This document shows positions 37,899 through 48,381 of a stretch of DNA of 64,000 bases, one piece after another. The notes under the pieces are model-generated. The model was not told where the DNA came from. It saw only the letters and a program-made list of their open reading frames with translations, and made no database searches. The stretch lies in NCBI RefSeq assembly GCF_000719865.1, contig NZ_JOID01000012.1:1-64000 (forward strand), written 5' to 3'. Each line of letters starts with the position of its first letter. Positions within the stretch are counted from its first letter, which is position 1. Both the position numbers and the translations under genes were made by a program. The DNA is from Streptomyces albus subsp. albus. Its GTDB lineage: Bacteria; Actinomycetota; Actinomycetes; Streptomycetales; Streptomycetaceae.

Positions 37899-37946
37899 TG
37901 TGCGATGGAGGCCCCGGGCATGAGCGCCCGGGGCCTCCATCGCACA
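37899..37946. terminator. Bidirectional terminator, 21-bp stem
   Basis: Arms 37899-37919 and 37926-37946 are fully complementary with a 6-nt loop. It lies between the convergent EspI-like gene and ribF and should terminate both. Confidence 0.85.
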
Positions 37947-38047
37947 TCAGCACAGCCGCTCAGCACAGCCGTGCGGCCGCGCGGCGCGGGGAAACGCACA
38001 GGCGCGGCCGACGGCACGGCGCCGGAGTGCCGGCGCGCCGTGCCTCG

Positions 38048-39037
38048 TCAGGTGCGGCCGGCGCCGGAGCCGTCCGCGGGGTCCGTGCCGTCCCGCCGTC
38101 CGGCGATCAGGGCCCGGGAGCGCTCGACGTCCTCCGCGATGCCCTCCTTCAGCGCCTCGATCGTCTCGAACCGCCGCTGTCCTCGCAGCCGTGCGAGGAA
38201 CTCCACCGCCACGTGCAGGCCGTACAGATCCAGCCCGACCCGGTCGATGGCATAGGCCTCGACGGTCCGCTCGGTGCCGTCGAACTGCGGATTGGTGCCG
38301 ACCGAGATCGCGGCGGGCATCCTCTCCCCGCCGGCCTCCAGCCAGCCCGCGTAGACGCCGTCGGCCGGGACGGCGGTGTGCGGCAGGGTCTCCACGTTCG
38401 CGGTCGGGTAGCCGAGTTCGCGGCCGCGCTGCGCGCCCCGTACGACCACGCCCTCCACCCGGTGCGGGCGGCCGAGGATCTCGGCGGCGCCGGCCACGTC
38501 GCCCTCGGCGATCAGCCGGCGGGTGAGGGTGGAGGAGAACGGCTCGCCGCCGCCGGCCGCGCCGCTGACGTACAGATCGACGACCTCGACCTCGAAGTCG
38601 TAGTCCCCGCCGAGCACGGTGAGGAGGGCCACGTCACCGGTGGCGCGGTGGCCGAAACGGAAGTTGGGGCCCTCCACGACCGTCTTCGCGTGCAACCGGT
38701 CCACCAGGACCTTCACCACGAAGTCGGCGGGCGAGAGCTGCGAGAACTCCTTGGTGAAGGAGAGCACCAGGACGGCGTCCACACCCAGCCCGGCCATCAG
38801 TTCGGCGCGCCGGTGGTGCGGCGCCAGCAGCGGCGGATGGCTGCCCGGCCGGACGACCTCGCTGGGGTGCGGGTCGAAGGTGACGACGACCGCCGGGACG
38901 CCCAGCTCGCGGGCGCGCTCCACCGCCCGCCCGATGATCAGCTGGTGCCCCCGGTGCACGCCGTCGTAGGAGCCGATGGTGACGACGCTGCGCCCCCAGT
39001 CCTCGGGGATCTCCTCCAGACCACGCCAGCGCTGCAC
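38048..39037 (-). CDS. ribF: Bifunctional riboflavin kinase/FAD synthetase
   Basis: Makes FMN then FAD from riboflavin. The 329-aa protein has the N-terminal adenylyltransferase domain with GSYDGVHRGH (H28 and H31, the HxGH-type nucleotide motif) and the C-terminal flavokinase domain with PTANV. I chose the GTG at 39037 (VQRWRGLEE), preceded by GAGGAG at 8 nt spacing; the longer frame to 39514 is unlike the family. Downstream of truB in the same direction, separated by 524 nt, so likely its own unit. Confidence 0.95.
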   Translation of the reverse strand: MQRWRGLEEIPEDWGRSVVTIGSYDGVHRGHQLIIGRAVERARELGVPAVVVTFDPHPSEVVRPGSHPPLLAPHHRRAELMAGLGVDAVLVLSFTKEFSQLSPADFVVKVLVDRLHAKTVVEGPNFRFGHRATGDVALLTVLGGDYDFEVEVVDLYVSGAAGGGEPFSSTLTRRLIAEGDVAGAAEILGRPHRVEGVVVRGAQRGRELGYPTANVETLPHTAVPADGVYAGWLEAGGERMPAAISVGTNPQFDGTERTVEAYAIDRVGLDLYGLHVAVEFLARLRGQRRFETIEALKEGIAEDVERSRALIAGRRDGTDPADGSGAGRT

Positions 39038-39561
39038 TGTGACCGCTCCTCGCCCGAATGTGTCGACCCGTTGGGTGAACCGTTGTGAACCGCTTCCGCG
39101 GTACCTGTCGGTATCGCGGGTCCAAGACTGCCATGCCGGGTGTCCGTGCCCGTCATCGGCACCAGGGCCGGGGCGGTCCCGGGTGCCCGGACCACCGCCC
39201 GGCGAACGCGCTCCCTCGCACGCCCCCGGTTCACTCCCCGTGCTTCCCCGCGCGGGTGAGCGGGCCGGGCGCCGTGGACAGGGATCAGCGGGAGGGGGGC
39301 CGTGGATCGGGCGGACGGGCGGCCGTCGCGCCGCCCGCTCCACGGCGGGCCGGCCTCGGGCCGCCGTCCGTGCGGACGGGGCCTGCGCCGTGCCGCCGAG
39401 ATGTGCTGCCGGGCCGGCCGCGGGTCCGCGAGCGGCCCGGTCCCACTCCGTACGGTCCCGCCCCGGCCGCCGCCATCGGCTCCGCCGTCGCGACCGTCCG
39501 GGCGGCCCTTCCACGAGCGCCCCGGCCGGTACGCCGTCACCGCGCCCGCGCCGTCATCGCG
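39038..39561 (-). other. Long non-coding region between truB and ribF
   Basis: 524 nt, very GC-rich. I see no gene: open frames on both strands have low-complexity Arg/Pro/Gly content. A two-part hairpin lies at 39299-39346 (8-bp outer and 7-bp inner stem, large internal loop), possibly a truB terminator. The ribF promoter must lie near 39040-39130. No riboswitch (FMN element) sequence is recognisable. Confidence 0.4.
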
Positions 39562-40560
39562 TCAGGCGAAGACGGCCAGGCTCTTCGCCTTGCCCCGCGC
39601 GCCCTCCACCAGGGCCAGGAAGCCCCCGCCGGGGCCGAAGACCGCCGTGGGCCGTCCCTCGGCGAGGCCGGGTGCGTCCAGGCGGACGCCGTTCGACAGC
39701 AGCCGGGCCTGCTTCTCGTCCACGTCCCAGCGCGGGAAGGCCGCCGCGGCGGCCTCGGCGAGCGGCATCACCGGCAGGCCGTTGACCGCCTCCCCGGCCG
39801 CGTCCACCGCCGCCTGGAGCTCCTCCAGGGTGTGCGCGGCGTCCAGTCCGTACGGACCGACGCGGGTGCGCCGCAGCGCCGTGAGATGGCCGCCGGTGCC
39901 CAGCGCCGCGCCGAGGTCGCGGGCGAGGGCCCGCACATAGGTGCCGGACGAGCAGACCACGGTGACGTCCGCGTCCAGCACGGCCGTGCCGTCCGCGGCG
40001 ACGGCCTCGCGGAGGGTGCGGACGGTGAAGACCGGCACGCTGACGGGGCGGGCCGCCAGTTCGAACTCCTCACCCTCCCGCGCCCGCTTGTAGGACCGCT
40101 TGCCGTCCACCTTGATCGCGCTGACCTTCGACGGCACCTGCAGGATGTCGCCGGTCAGGCGGGCCACGGCCGACTCGACGGCCGCCCGGCCCTCCCCCGC
40201 CGCCTCCGTGGCACCGGGCGGCAGGCCGGCGGTCCCCGCGGAGGCGGTGATCTCCCCCTCCGCGTCGTCCGTCACGGTCGTCTGCCCGAGCCGGATGGTC
40301 GCCGTGTACTCCTTGTCGGTCAGCGCCAGATGGCCGAGCAGCCGGGTGGCCCTGCCGACGCCGATGAGGAGCACGCCGGTCGCCATCGGGTCGAGGGTCC
40401 CGGCGTGCCCGACCCGCCGGGTGCGGGCCATGCCGCGCAGCCGGGCCACGACGTCGTGCGAGGTGTGCCCGGCCGGCTTGTCCACGACGACCAGGCCGTC
40501 GGCTGCCGCGATACGGGGGGCGCGCCGCCCGGCACGCCCCCCGGTGTCCTTGTCCGTCAT
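39562..40560 (-). CDS. truB: tRNA pseudouridine(55) synthase
   Basis: Converts U55 of the tRNA T-loop to pseudouridine. The 332-aa protein carries the TruB motif [14 protein letters not shown] with catalytic Asp57. C-terminal PUA-like region follows. The ATG at 40560 overlaps the rbfA stop by 4 nt (40557-40560), so the two are coupled, a common bacterial arrangement. Length fits the family. Confidence 0.96.
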   Translation of the reverse strand: MTDKDTGGRAGRRAPRIAAADGLVVVDKPAGHTSHDVVARLRGMARTRRVGHAGTLDPMATGVLLIGVGRATRLLGHLALTDKEYTATIRLGQTTVTDDAEGEITASAGTAGLPPGATEAAGEGRAAVESAVARLTGDILQVPSKVSAIKVDGKRSYKRAREGEEFELAARPVSVPVFTVRTLREAVAADGTAVLDADVTVVCSSGTYVRALARDLGAALGTGGHLTALRRTRVGPYGLDAAHTLEELQAAVDAAGEAVNGLPVMPLAEAAAAAFPRWDVDEKQARLLSNGVRLDAPGLAEGRPTAVFGPGGGFLALVEGARGKAKSLAVFA

Positions 40561-41063
40561 GCCCGCGAAGCGCCCTCGCCGCCGTTCTCCGGCCCGGCCG
40601 CGCCGCCGGGTCCGTCCTCCTCGCCGAGGTCGTCCTCGAACTCCTCGCCCGGCTTGCGGTACGGGTCGGGCCCGCCCGCGTAATCGGCGCCGGTGGCGGT
40701 CTCCCGCACCTGCTCGTCCTGGGCGCGGGCCCGGGCGAGCAGGTCGTCGATGGTGCGGGCGTTGTCCGGCAGGGCGTCCGGCACGAAGGTCAGGCTCGGC
40801 GTGTACCGCACACCGGTCTGCCGGCCCACCTCGGAGCGGAGCACGCCCTTGGCGCTCTCCAGCGCCGCCGCGGAGGCCGCGCGCTCCTCGTCGTCGCCGT
40901 AGACCGTGTAGAAGACCGTGGCCTCCCGCAGGTCGCCGGTGACCCGGGCGTCCGTGATCGTGACGAACCCCAGTCGCGGATCCTTGATACGGCGGTCCAG
41001 GGTCTCCGCGACCACGACCTGGATGCGATCGGCCAGCTTGCGGGCCCGCGCGTTGTCGGCCAT
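40557..41063 (-). CDS. rbfA: Ribosome-binding factor A
   Basis: Assists maturation of the 16S rRNA 5' end and 30S assembly. The 168-aa protein has the KH-like core ([38 protein letters not shown]) and an acidic, Gly-rich C-terminal tail. Start ATG 41063. Lies downstream of the DUF503 gene and upstream of truB with overlap, part of the infB-rbfA-truB cluster. Confidence 0.96.
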   Translation of the reverse strand: MADNARARKLADRIQVVVAETLDRRIKDPRLGFVTITDARVTGDLREATVFYTVYGDDEERAASAAALESAKGVLRSEVGRQTGVRYTPSLTFVPDALPDNARTIDDLLARARAQDEQVRETATGADYAGGPDPYRKPGEEFEDDLGEEDGPGGAAGPENGGEGASRA

Positions 41064-41141
41064 CGGTCCGTCTCCTTCTTGTCTTCCGGCATCTTGCTTC
41101 GGCGGCTGCGTCGCCGCCCCCGTCGGCTCGTCACGACGCGC

Positions 41142-41438
41142 TCAGTCGTCGTCCTCGCCGTGGAACCGCCGCCGCACCGACAGCAGCTCCACCTCCGGCC
41201 GGGCGGCGACGAGGCGCTCGCACCGGTCCAGTACGTCCGTGAGGTGCCCCGTGTCCCCGGAGACGGCCGCCAAACCGATCCTGGCCCGGCGGTGCAGATC
41301 CTGGTCGCCGGTCTCGGCGACGCTGACGGCGTACTTGCGCTGCAGCTCGGCGACGATCGGGCGGACGACGGAGCGTTTCTCCTTGAGCGACCGCACATCG
41401 CCCAGGAGCAGATCGAAGGACAGCGTCCCTACATACAT
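41142..41438 (-). CDS. DUF503 family protein
   Basis: A 98-aa protein with the DUF503 (YlxP-like) pattern MYVGTLSFDLLL...SLKEKRSVVRPIV...RIGLAAVSGD. YlxP-type proteins occur between infB and rbfA in many Gram-positive bacteria and are thought to be linked to ribosome or RNA metabolism; a firm role is not known to me. The position here matches exactly. ATG start 41438. Confidence 0.94.
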   Translation of the reverse strand: MYVGTLSFDLLLGDVRSLKEKRSVVRPIVAELQRKYAVSVAETGDQDLHRRARIGLAAVSGDTGHLTDVLDRCERLVAARPEVELLSVRRRFHGEDDD

Positions 41439-41590
41439 GGAATACAGGTCATGCCACCTGCGGGGCCTCGGGTGTGGTCACCGCCCCGGCCGCCGGAGGG
41501 CGGCGGGGACAGAAGAACCGTACACGCAACGGCCGGGGCCGATCGACGGAGATTTCGCCCCGCCGACCGGCCCCGGTCCCGCCGTGGGGA

Positions 41591-44500
41591 TCAGCCGCGC
41601 GGCTTCTCCCGCATCTCGTACGTCGCGATGACGTCGTCGACCTTGATGTCGTTGTAGCTGCCGAGGTTGATACCGCCCTCGAAGCCCTCACGGATCTCGG
41701 TGACATCGTCCTTGAAGCGCCGGAGGCCCGCGATGTTGAGGTTCTCCGCGATGACCTTGCCGTCCCGGATGAGACGCGCCTTGGTGTTGCGGCGCACCTC
41801 GCCGGAGCGGACCAGGACACCCGCGATGTTGCCGAGCTTGGAGGAGCGGAAGACCTCGCGGATCTCCGCCGTACCGAGCTCGACCTCTTCGTACTCGGGC
41901 TTCAGCATGCCCTTCAGGGCCGCCTCGATCTCCTCGATGACCTGGTAGATCACCGAGTAGTAGCGGACGTCCACGCCCTCGCGCTCGGCCATCTGCGTGG
42001 CACGCCCCTCGGCGCGCACGTTGAAGCCGATGACGATGGCGTCGGAGCCGGTCGCCAGGTCGATGTCGGTCTCGGTGACCGCACCCACACCGCGGTGCAG
42101 GATGCGCAGGTCGACCTCTTCGCCGACGTCGAGCTGGAGCAGCGAGGACTCGAGAGCCTCCACCGAACCGGACGCGTCGCCCTTGATGATGAGGTTGAGC
42201 TGCTGCACCTCGCCGGCCTTGAGCACCTTGTCGAGGTCCTCCAGGGACACCCGGCGGGTGCGCTTGGCGAAGGCCGCGTTGCGCTCGCGCGCCGCGCGCT
42301 TCTCGGCGATCTGGCGTGCCGTGCGGTCCTCGTCGACGACGAGGAAGTTGTCGCCGGCGCCCGGGACGTTGGTGAGACCCAGGACCAGGACGGGGGTCGC
42401 CGGACCCGCTTCCTCGATCGTCTTGCCCGTGTCGTCGTGCATCGCCCGGACACGGCCGTACGCGTCGCCGACCACCATCGTGTCGCCGACCCGCAGGGTG
42501 CCGCGCTGGACGAGCACGGTGGCCACGGCGCCGCGGCCGCGGTCGAGGTGGGCCTCGATCGCGATGCCCTGCGCCGACTGCTCCGCGTTGGCCCGCAGGT
42601 CGAGCGCGGCGTCCGCGGTGAGGACGACGGCCTCCAGCAGGTCGTCGATGTGCAGACCCTGCTTGGCGGAGATGTCGACGAACATGGTGTCGCCGCCGTA
42701 CTCCTCGGCCACCAGGCCGTACTCGGTCAGCTGACCGCGCACCTTCGCCGGGTCCGCGCCCTCGACGTCGATCTTGTTGACCGCGACCACGATCGGCACC
42801 TCGGCGGCCTTGGCGTGGTTCAGCGCCTCGACCGTCTGCGGCATCACGCCGTCGTTCGCCGCGACCACGAGGATCGCGATGTCGGTGGACTTGGCACCGC
42901 GGGCACGCATGGCGGTGAACGCCTCGTGACCCGGGGTGTCGATGAAGGTGATCTTGCGCTCTTCACCGTTGACCTCCGTGGAGGCCTGGTACGCACCGAT
43001 GTGCTGGGTGATGCCGCCGGCCTCGCCCGCGATGACGTTCGTCTTGCGGATCGCGTCGAGCAGGCGGGTCTTGCCGTGGTCGACGTGACCCATGACGGTG
43101 ACCACCGGCGGACGCGCGACGAGCATCTCCTCGCCGCCCTCGTTCTCGCCGAACTCGATGTCGAAGGACTCGAGAAGCTCGCGGTCCTCCTCCTCCGGGC
43201 TGACGATCTCGACGGTGTAGTTCATCTCGTCACCGAGCAGCTGCAGCGTCTCGTCGGAGACGGACTGCGTGGCGGTGACCATCTCGCCGAGGTTGAGCAT
43301 CACGGCGACGAGCGACGCCGGGTTGGCGTTGATCTTCTCCGCGAAGTCGGTGAGGGAGGCACCACGCGACAGGCGGACGGTCTGTCCGTTGCCGCGCGGC
43401 AGCATCACGCCGCCGACCGACGGGGCCTGCATGGCCTCGTACTCCTGGCGCCTCTGCCGCTTCGACTTGCGGCCGCGCCGCGCCGGGCCGCCGGGACGGC
43501 CGAAGGCGCCCTGCGTTCCGCCGCGGCCGCCGGGACCACCCGGACGGCCACCGAAGCCGGGACGGCCGCCGAAGCCGCCGCCACCACCGGGGCCGCCGGG
43601 ACGGCCGGCGAAACCGCCGCCGCCACCGGGACGACCGCCGCCGCCACCGCCGGGACGGCCGGCGAAGCCGCCGCCACCGGGACGACCGGCACCGCCGGGA
43701 CGACCGGCACCGCCGGGGCCGCCGGGACCGCGTCCGCCCGGACCCGGGCGGGGGCCCGCGGCCGGACGCTGCGGCATCATGCCGGGGTTCGGGCGCGCGC
43801 CGCCCGGACGGGGACCACCCGCACCGGCCTGGCCGCCCTGCGGACGGGGCATCCCGCCCGGCGAGGGACGGGCACCGCCCGGAGCCTGCGGACGGGGACC
43901 ACCCGGGCCCGCGCCCTGCGGACGCGGAGCGCCGCCGGGAGCCTGACCGCCGGGACGCGGGGCGCCGCCGGGACGGGGGGCCGGACGGGCCATGCCCGTG
44001 CTGCCGCCGGAGGTGAAGGGGTTGTTGCCCGGACGCGGGCCGCTGCGGCCGCCGGGACGGCCGGCCTGGCCGCCGCCGGGACGGGCACCGGGACGCGGCG
44101 CCTGGTCACGGCCGCCCTGGCCCTGGTCGCGGCCCTGGCCGGGAGCGGCCGGACGGGCCGGACGCGGGCCGGGGGCGGACGCGGGCTTGGGCGCGGGCGC
44201 CGACGGGGGCGCGGTGAACTCCGGAGCCGCGGGGGCCGCCGGAGCGGGCTTGGGCGCCGGGGCCTTGGGACCCGGGGTGGGACGCGGGCCCGGGGCGGGC
44301 GCCGCGGACGGCTTCGGGCCCGGGGCGGCCGGGGGCCGCGGACCCGGGGCGGGAGCCGCCTTGGGGCCCGGCTGCGGGGCAGCCGGACGGGCCGCCGCGC
44401 GCGGGGTGGGCGCGGACGGCTTGGAGGGCGCCGCCTTGCGGGGCGCCGCAGGCTTGCCGGCGGCACGGCCGGAGCCGTTGCCCTGCTGGAAAGCGTCGGT

Positions 44501-44638
44501 CAGTTTGCGTACAACGGGCGCCTCGATCGTGGAGGACGCCGAACGGACGAATTCGCCAAGTTCTTGGAGCTTGGCCATGACGACCTTGCTCTCGACTCCG
44601 AACTCCTTGGCGAGTTCGTATACCCGGACCTTTGCCAC
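41591..44638 (-). CDS. infB: Translation initiation factor IF-2
   Basis: GTPase that brings initiator fMet-tRNA to the 30S subunit. The 1015-aa protein has a short N-terminal conserved IF2-N domain ([18 protein letters not shown]), a very long Pro/Gly/Arg-rich disordered stretch (about residues 65-390), then the GTPase domain with [12 protein letters not shown] and SAK motifs, and C-terminal beta-barrel domains. The extended low-complexity region is typical of actinobacterial IF-2. Start ATG 44638; follows ylxR with 173 nt in between. Confidence 0.97.
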   Translation of the reverse strand: MAKVRVYELAKEFGVESKVVMAKLQELGEFVRSASSTIEAPVVRKLTDAFQQGNGSGRAAGKPAAPRKAAPSKPSAPTPRAAARPAAPQPGPKAAPAPGPRPPAAPGPKPSAAPAPGPRPTPGPKAPAPKPAPAAPAAPEFTAPPSAPAPKPASAPGPRPARPAAPGQGRDQGQGGRDQAPRPGARPGGGQAGRPGGRSGPRPGNNPFTSGGSTGMARPAPRPGGAPRPGGQAPGGAPRPQGAGPGGPRPQAPGGARPSPGGMPRPQGGQAGAGGPRPGGARPNPGMMPQRPAAGPRPGPGGRGPGGPGGAGRPGGAGRPGGGGFAGRPGGGGGGRPGGGGGFAGRPGGPGGGGGFGGRPGFGGRPGGPGGRGGTQGAFGRPGGPARRGRKSKRQRRQEYEAMQAPSVGGVMLPRGNGQTVRLSRGASLTDFAEKINANPASLVAVMLNLGEMVTATQSVSDETLQLLGDEMNYTVEIVSPEEEDRELLESFDIEFGENEGGEEMLVARPPVVTVMGHVDHGKTRLLDAIRKTNVIAGEAGGITQHIGAYQASTEVNGEERKITFIDTPGHEAFTAMRARGAKSTDIAILVVAANDGVMPQTVEALNHAKAAEVPIVVAVNKIDVEGADPAKVRGQLTEYGLVAEEYGGDTMFVDISAKQGLHIDDLLEAVVLTADAALDLRANAEQSAQGIAIEAHLDRGRGAVATVLVQRGTLRVGDTMVVGDAYGRVRAMHDDTGKTIEEAGPATPVLVLGLTNVPGAGDNFLVVDEDRTARQIAEKRAARERNAAFAKRTRRVSLEDLDKVLKAGEVQQLNLIIKGDASGSVEALESSLLQLDVGEEVDLRILHRGVGAVTETDIDLATGSDAIVIGFNVRAEGRATQMAEREGVDVRYYSVIYQVIEEIEAALKGMLKPEYEEVELGTAEIREVFRSSKLGNIAGVLVRSGEVRRNTKARLIRDGKVIAENLNIAGLRRFKDDVTEIREGFEGGINLGSYNDIKVDDVIATYEMREKPRG

Positions 44639-44811
44639 TTCGCTCCTTCTGGTCCGGGTTCCGCCGGACCGTCGCTACTTCATGGGCGTACTCATCGCGT
44701 ACTCATCGAGTGCTCATCGCAATCTCGACCTACTTCCGACTCGCGAGGTACCTGACCGCACGGTTTCCCGTGCCGTTCTCTTACGGTTGTGCCTGATCTC
44801 TTGCGGTTCTC

Positions 44812-45108
44812 TTACGGTCGCGCCGGTTCGGCCCGCCGCTCGAGGAACGCCCGCACCGCGTCGGTGCCGAGCGGTCCCGGGCCCCGGAAGGCCCGGGGGA
44901 AGGCCCGGCGGCGGACCGCCAGGCCGAGACAGGCCTGGGTGGGGTGCAGATAAGCACCCCGACCGGGCAGCGTACCGCGTGGATCGGGGACGCACTCGCC
45001 CTCGATCACCGCGATACGCAGCAGATCGTCCTTGGCCGCACGCTCACGGCAGCCCACGCAGGTGCGCTCGGGGCACGCCGGGGCATGCGTCCGGCCAGAC
45101 GTCCTCAA
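44812..45108 (-). CDS. ylxR: YlxR (DUF448) family protein
   Basis: A small RNA-binding-type protein with the YlxR core RTCVGCRERAAKDDLLRI and PGRGAYLHP. YlxR genes sit between nusA and infB in many bacteria, as here, and some act on rnpB/RNase P. I place the start at the TTG at 45108 (98 aa) because GGGGAGG lies 5 nt upstream and the protein then begins RTSGRTHA, as in Streptomyces relatives; an ATG start upstream at 45192 lacks such support. Confidence 0.9.
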   Translation of the reverse strand: MRTSGRTHAPACPERTCVGCRERAAKDDLLRIAVIEGECVPDPRGTLPGRGAYLHPTQACLGLAVRRRAFPRAFRGPGPLGTDAVRAFLERRAEPARP

Positions 45109-45281
45109 GTCTACCTCCCCGCGCCGGCCCACCCCGGTGCGGGGTGAGGACCGCGCAGTAGTCCGCTGTTCCCGGGCCGTGACGGTGATCACACACCCGG
45201 CCGGCCGCCGCTCCCCCGCTGCCGCGTCCCGGCCGGGGCCCGTACCGCTCCTCCGGCCGGCCCGTTCCGCCTCCGGGCCGC

Positions 45282-46277
45282 TCAGTCCTCCCGGCCGTCC
45301 TGCTGCTCGGTGTCCGGGCGGATGTCGATCCGCCAGCCGGTGAGCCGGGCGGCGAGGCGGGCGTTCTGGCCCTCCTTGCCGATGGCCAGGGACAGCTGGT
45401 AGTCGGGGACGGTGACGCGGGCCGACCGCGCCGCCATGTCCACGACCTCGACCTTGTTCACCCGGGCCGGCGACAGCGCGTGCGCCACCAGCTCGGCCGG
45501 GTCGTCCGACCAGTCGACGATGTCGATCTTCTCGCCCTGCAGCTCGGCCATCACCGCGCGGACCCGGCCGCCCATCGGGCCGATGCAGGCGCCCTTGGCG
45601 TTGAGCCCGGAACGGGTGGAGCGGACGGCGATCTTGGTGCGGTGGCCGGCCTCGCGGGCGATGGCGGCGATCTCCACCGAGCCGTCCGCGATCTCCGGCA
45701 CCTCCATGGCGAAGAGCTTCTTCACCAGGTTGGGGTGCGTCCGCGAGAGCGTCACGGACGGGCCGCGCACGCCCTTGGCCACCCGGACGACATAGCTGCG
45801 GAGGCGGGCGCCGTGGGAGTAGTCCTCCCCCGGGACCTGCTCCTGCACCGGCAGGATGGCCTCCAGCTTGCCGATGTCGACCAGGACATTCTTCGGGTCC
45901 TTGCCCTGCTGCACGACGCCCGCGACGACATCGCCCTCACGGCCCGCGTACTCGCCGAAGGTGATCTCCTCCTCGGCGTCCCGCAACCGCTGCAGGATGA
46001 CCTGCTTGGCGGTGGTCGCCGCGATCCGGCCGAAGCCCGAGGGGGTGTCGTCGAACTCCCGCGGCTCGGCGCCCTCTTCGACGTCGTCCGGGTCCTCCGT
46101 CGCCCAGACCGTCACATGCCCGGTCTCGCGGTCGAGTTCGACGCGGGCGCGGCGGCGGCTTCCCTCGGTGCGGTGGTAGGCGATGAGGAGAGCCGACTCG
46201 ATCGCCTCGACCAGCAGGTCGAAGGAGATCTCCTTCTCCCGCACCAGACCCCGCAGGGCACTCATGTCGATGTCCAC
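45282..46277 (-). CDS. nusA: Transcription termination/antitermination factor NusA
   Basis: Binds RNA polymerase and nascent RNA to modulate pausing, termination and rRNA antitermination. The 331-aa protein has an N-terminal RNAP-binding domain ([22 protein letters not shown]), an S1 domain, and KH domains (including [15 protein letters not shown]). GTG start at 46277 with AGGAGG upstream. It starts 2 nt after the rimP stop (46280), the usual rimP-nusA order. Confidence 0.97.
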   Translation of the reverse strand: MDIDMSALRGLVREKEISFDLLVEAIESALLIAYHRTEGSRRRARVELDRETGHVTVWATEDPDDVEEGAEPREFDDTPSGFGRIAATTAKQVILQRLRDAEEEITFGEYAGREGDVVAGVVQQGKDPKNVLVDIGKLEAILPVQEQVPGEDYSHGARLRSYVVRVAKGVRGPSVTLSRTHPNLVKKLFAMEVPEIADGSVEIAAIAREAGHRTKIAVRSTRSGLNAKGACIGPMGGRVRAVMAELQGEKIDIVDWSDDPAELVAHALSPARVNKVEVVDMAARSARVTVPDYQLSLAIGKEGQNARLAARLTGWRIDIRPDTEQQDGRED

Positions 46278-46279
46278 GG

Positions 46280-46807
46280 CTACGCCTCCTCTTGGTTCTC
46301 GTCCGCACCGGCCGCGGTGACGCGCCCGTCGGCCTTGCGATTGAACTCGATCTCCACGCGCGCCCTGTCGATCTCACCGAAGGCGAGCCGCCGGGTGGTG
46401 GGCTTGCGGCCCTTGACCCCGGGGACCTCCAGATCGAGTCCGTCCTCGTCCACGGAGAGGATCCGGGCGGTGAGTTCGCCGCCGCCGGTGAGCTTCGCCC
46501 TGATCAGCCGGCCCGTGGCCCGGCGGTAGTGGCGCAGCTCGGTCAGCGGGCGGTCGGCTCCGGGAGAGGTGACCTCGAGGCGGTAGGCCGCCTGCCCCAT
46601 GGCGTCGGTCTCGTCGAGCTTCTCGGAGACCGCGCGGCTCAGTTCCGCGCAGGTGTCCAGCAGCACACCGGAGTCGGAGTCCACGACGATCCGGAGGACC
46701 CGCATCCGGCCGACGGGGGTCACCTCGATCTCTTCCAGATCCAGGTCTCGCGCGGCGACCAGCGGTTCGAGCAGTCCGCGCAGCCGCTCGCTCTGGGTGG
46801 TGCTCAT
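46280..46807 (-). CDS. rimP: Ribosome maturation factor RimP
   Basis: Needed for 30S maturation. The 175-aa protein has the RimP pattern [19 protein letters not shown]...[12 protein letters not shown] (here [12 protein letters not shown]) and a C-terminal Sm-like domain. I chose the ATG at 46807 (MSTTQSERL); the longer frame is a promoter-region extension. First gene of the rimP-nusA-ylxR-infB cluster. Confidence 0.96.
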   Translation of the reverse strand: MSTTQSERLRGLLEPLVAARDLDLEEIEVTPVGRMRVLRIVVDSDSGVLLDTCAELSRAVSEKLDETDAMGQAAYRLEVTSPGADRPLTELRHYRRATGRLIRAKLTGGGELTARILSVDEDGLDLEVPGVKGRKPTTRRLAFGEIDRARVEIEFNRKADGRVTAAGADENQEEA

Positions 46808-47055
46808 CCGGGTGACTCCTCGGCCGCGTGTGCTGTTGTCTGGAGATCGCGTGTCAGACCAAAGGGTATCCGGTCGCGGAGGGTGTCGCGTCCGCCTCCC
46901 GGAGGGCCGTGGGCAGCCGCGCCCGACCGGTCGGCGATTCGGATGCCGAACGCGGGTACGCTCAAGGCGGCCGATCAAGGACGTGTGCGCCCGCCCGTTC
47001 CGCCCGGCCCTCCCCAGCTCGACCGCGGCTTCCCGCGCGACCCCAGGATGTGACC
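46808..47055. promoter_or_regulatory. Divergent promoter region, rimP / ferritin-like lipoprotein
   Basis: 248 nt between divergent genes. It should hold the rimP-nusA-infB operon promoter on the minus strand and that of the lipoprotein on the plus strand. No clear boxes assigned. Confidence 0.35.
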
Positions 47056-47676
47056 GTGCCGCCCACCACGCCGTCGCGAGCCCTGTCCGGGCCCCGCAGA
47101 AGGAGTCTGTTCGCCGGGGTGCTCGCGGCGGGGCCCGGCGCCCTCGCACTGGCCGCCTGCTCGGGGGACGGCGCGGCCCGGGAGGGCGGCAAGCCGGACG
47201 CGGAGGACCGGCGGCTGCGCGAGCGGTCCGCGCGGGACTCCCGAACGCTGCTGCTGCGGTACGAGGCCACCATCGCCACCCACCCGGACCTGGCGGAACT
47301 CCTCACTCCGCTGCGGGCGGAGACCGCGCTGCACGCCACCGCGTTCGAGGCCGGGGACCGCACCGCCTCGCCCTCGGCCACGCCCCGGTCCGGCGGCCCG
47401 GGTCCGGACGGCCCCGGCGTTCCGCCGGCCGCGCCCTCGCCGGCCCCGCCCGCGAGCGGCCCGGCGGAGGGCAGGACGCCGGACGCTTCCGGGGCACCGG
47501 CCGTACCGGAGAAGGCGCCGCAGGCCCTCAAGGCGCTGGCCGAGGCGGAGCGCCGCACCGCCGACGCCCGGACGGCGGCCCTCGCCGGCGCGGAGCCGGA
47601 GCTGGCCCGGCTGCTCGCCTCGGTCGCCGCGTCCGGGGCGGCCCACGCCTATCTGCTGTTCGAGGCCGTCCGATGA
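47056..47676 (+). CDS. Exported ferritin-like helical lipoprotein
   Basis: A 206-aa predicted Tat lipoprotein: RRRSLFAGVLAAG at the N-terminus and a lipobox ending in Cys (ALAAC). The rest forms two helical blocks with E and H residues in ferritin-like spacing (RYEATIATH, ETALHATAFE; EAERRTADAR) around a Pro/Ser/Ala-rich linker. I chose the GTG at 47056 (AGGA 7 nt upstream). It pairs with the cytosolic DUF4439 gene downstream. Metal binding is inferred and unproven. Confidence 0.7.
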   Translation: MPPTTPSRALSGPRRRSLFAGVLAAGPGALALAACSGDGAAREGGKPDAEDRRLRERSARDSRTLLLRYEATIATHPDLAELLTPLRAETALHATAFEAGDRTASPSATPRSGGPGPDGPGVPPAAPSPAPPASGPAEGRTPDASGAPAVPEKAPQALKALAEAERRTADARTAALAGAEPELARLLASVAASGAAHAYLLFEAVR

Positions 47677-47815
47677 CGCCGCGGCCTCGCGGGACCGGAC
47701 GGCCGCCCGGCCGCACGGCGCGCGGCCCGGCCCCCGGGCTCCGGGCGGCGGACGTCCCCCTCACCCGCCCCCGGCTCCGCGCGTTCGCGGTCCCCTCCCC
47801 GGAAGGCAGCGCCGC

Positions 47816-48340
47816 ATGACCACCGCACGGACCGCCCCCCGCGACGGCGACGCCCCGCCCGAGGGCGCCCTCGACGCCGCCCAGCACGCCCTGCGCGCGG
47901 AACACGCCGCCGTCTACGGCTACGGGGTCGTCGGCGGCCGGATCGGCGAGGACCGGCGCAAGGAGGCGCGCGAGGGGCACGACGCCCACCGCGCGCGCCG
48001 CGACACGCTGCACCGCACGGTCCGCGATCTGGGCGGTGAGCCCGAGGCGTCCGCCGCCGCCTACGCGCTGCCCTTCCCGGTCCCGGACGCGGCCGCGGCG
48101 GCGCGGCTGGCCGCCGAGCTGGAGGAGCGGGTGGCGGCCGTCTACGCCGATCTCGTCCGGGCCTCCGAGGGCGGGCTGCGCCGGGACGCGGCGGGGGCGT
48201 TGCGGGAGGCGGCGGTCCGGGCGGTGCGCTGGCGCGGCGGCAGCGTAGCCTTCCCTGGTCTCGCCGAGCGCTCGGCGCCGGCCGGGCCCACGGACGAGCC
48301 CGGGGACGGGCCGGCGAGCGCCGGCCCGAGCGAACTCTGA
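47816..48340 (+). CDS. DUF4439 ferritin-like protein
   Basis: A 174-aa soluble protein matching DUF4439 (ferritin-like): ALDAAQHALRAEHAAVYGYGVVG, EGHDAHRARRDTLHRTV, and a long helical region with EERVAAVYADLV. The spacing of E and H resembles the ferritin-like di-iron helix bundle. It has no signal peptide and a Pro/Gly-rich tail. It follows the exported lipoprotein after 139 nt in the same direction. Likely function oxidative-stress or metal related, not established. Confidence 0.88.
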   Translation: MTTARTAPRDGDAPPEGALDAAQHALRAEHAAVYGYGVVGGRIGEDRRKEAREGHDAHRARRDTLHRTVRDLGGEPEASAAAYALPFPVPDAAAAARLAAELEERVAAVYADLVRASEGGLRRDAAGALREAAVRAVRWRGGSVAFPGLAERSAPAGPTDEPGDGPASAGPSEL

Positions 48341-48381
48341 GCGCCGCGGCCCGTAAGGCCGGCGGCGCGGGACACGGTGAG

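Noticed and set aside
39038..39561. A small gene or riboswitch upstream of ribF
   Set aside because: No conserved FMN riboswitch sequence and no ORF with family-like composition; I only see GC-rich hairpins.
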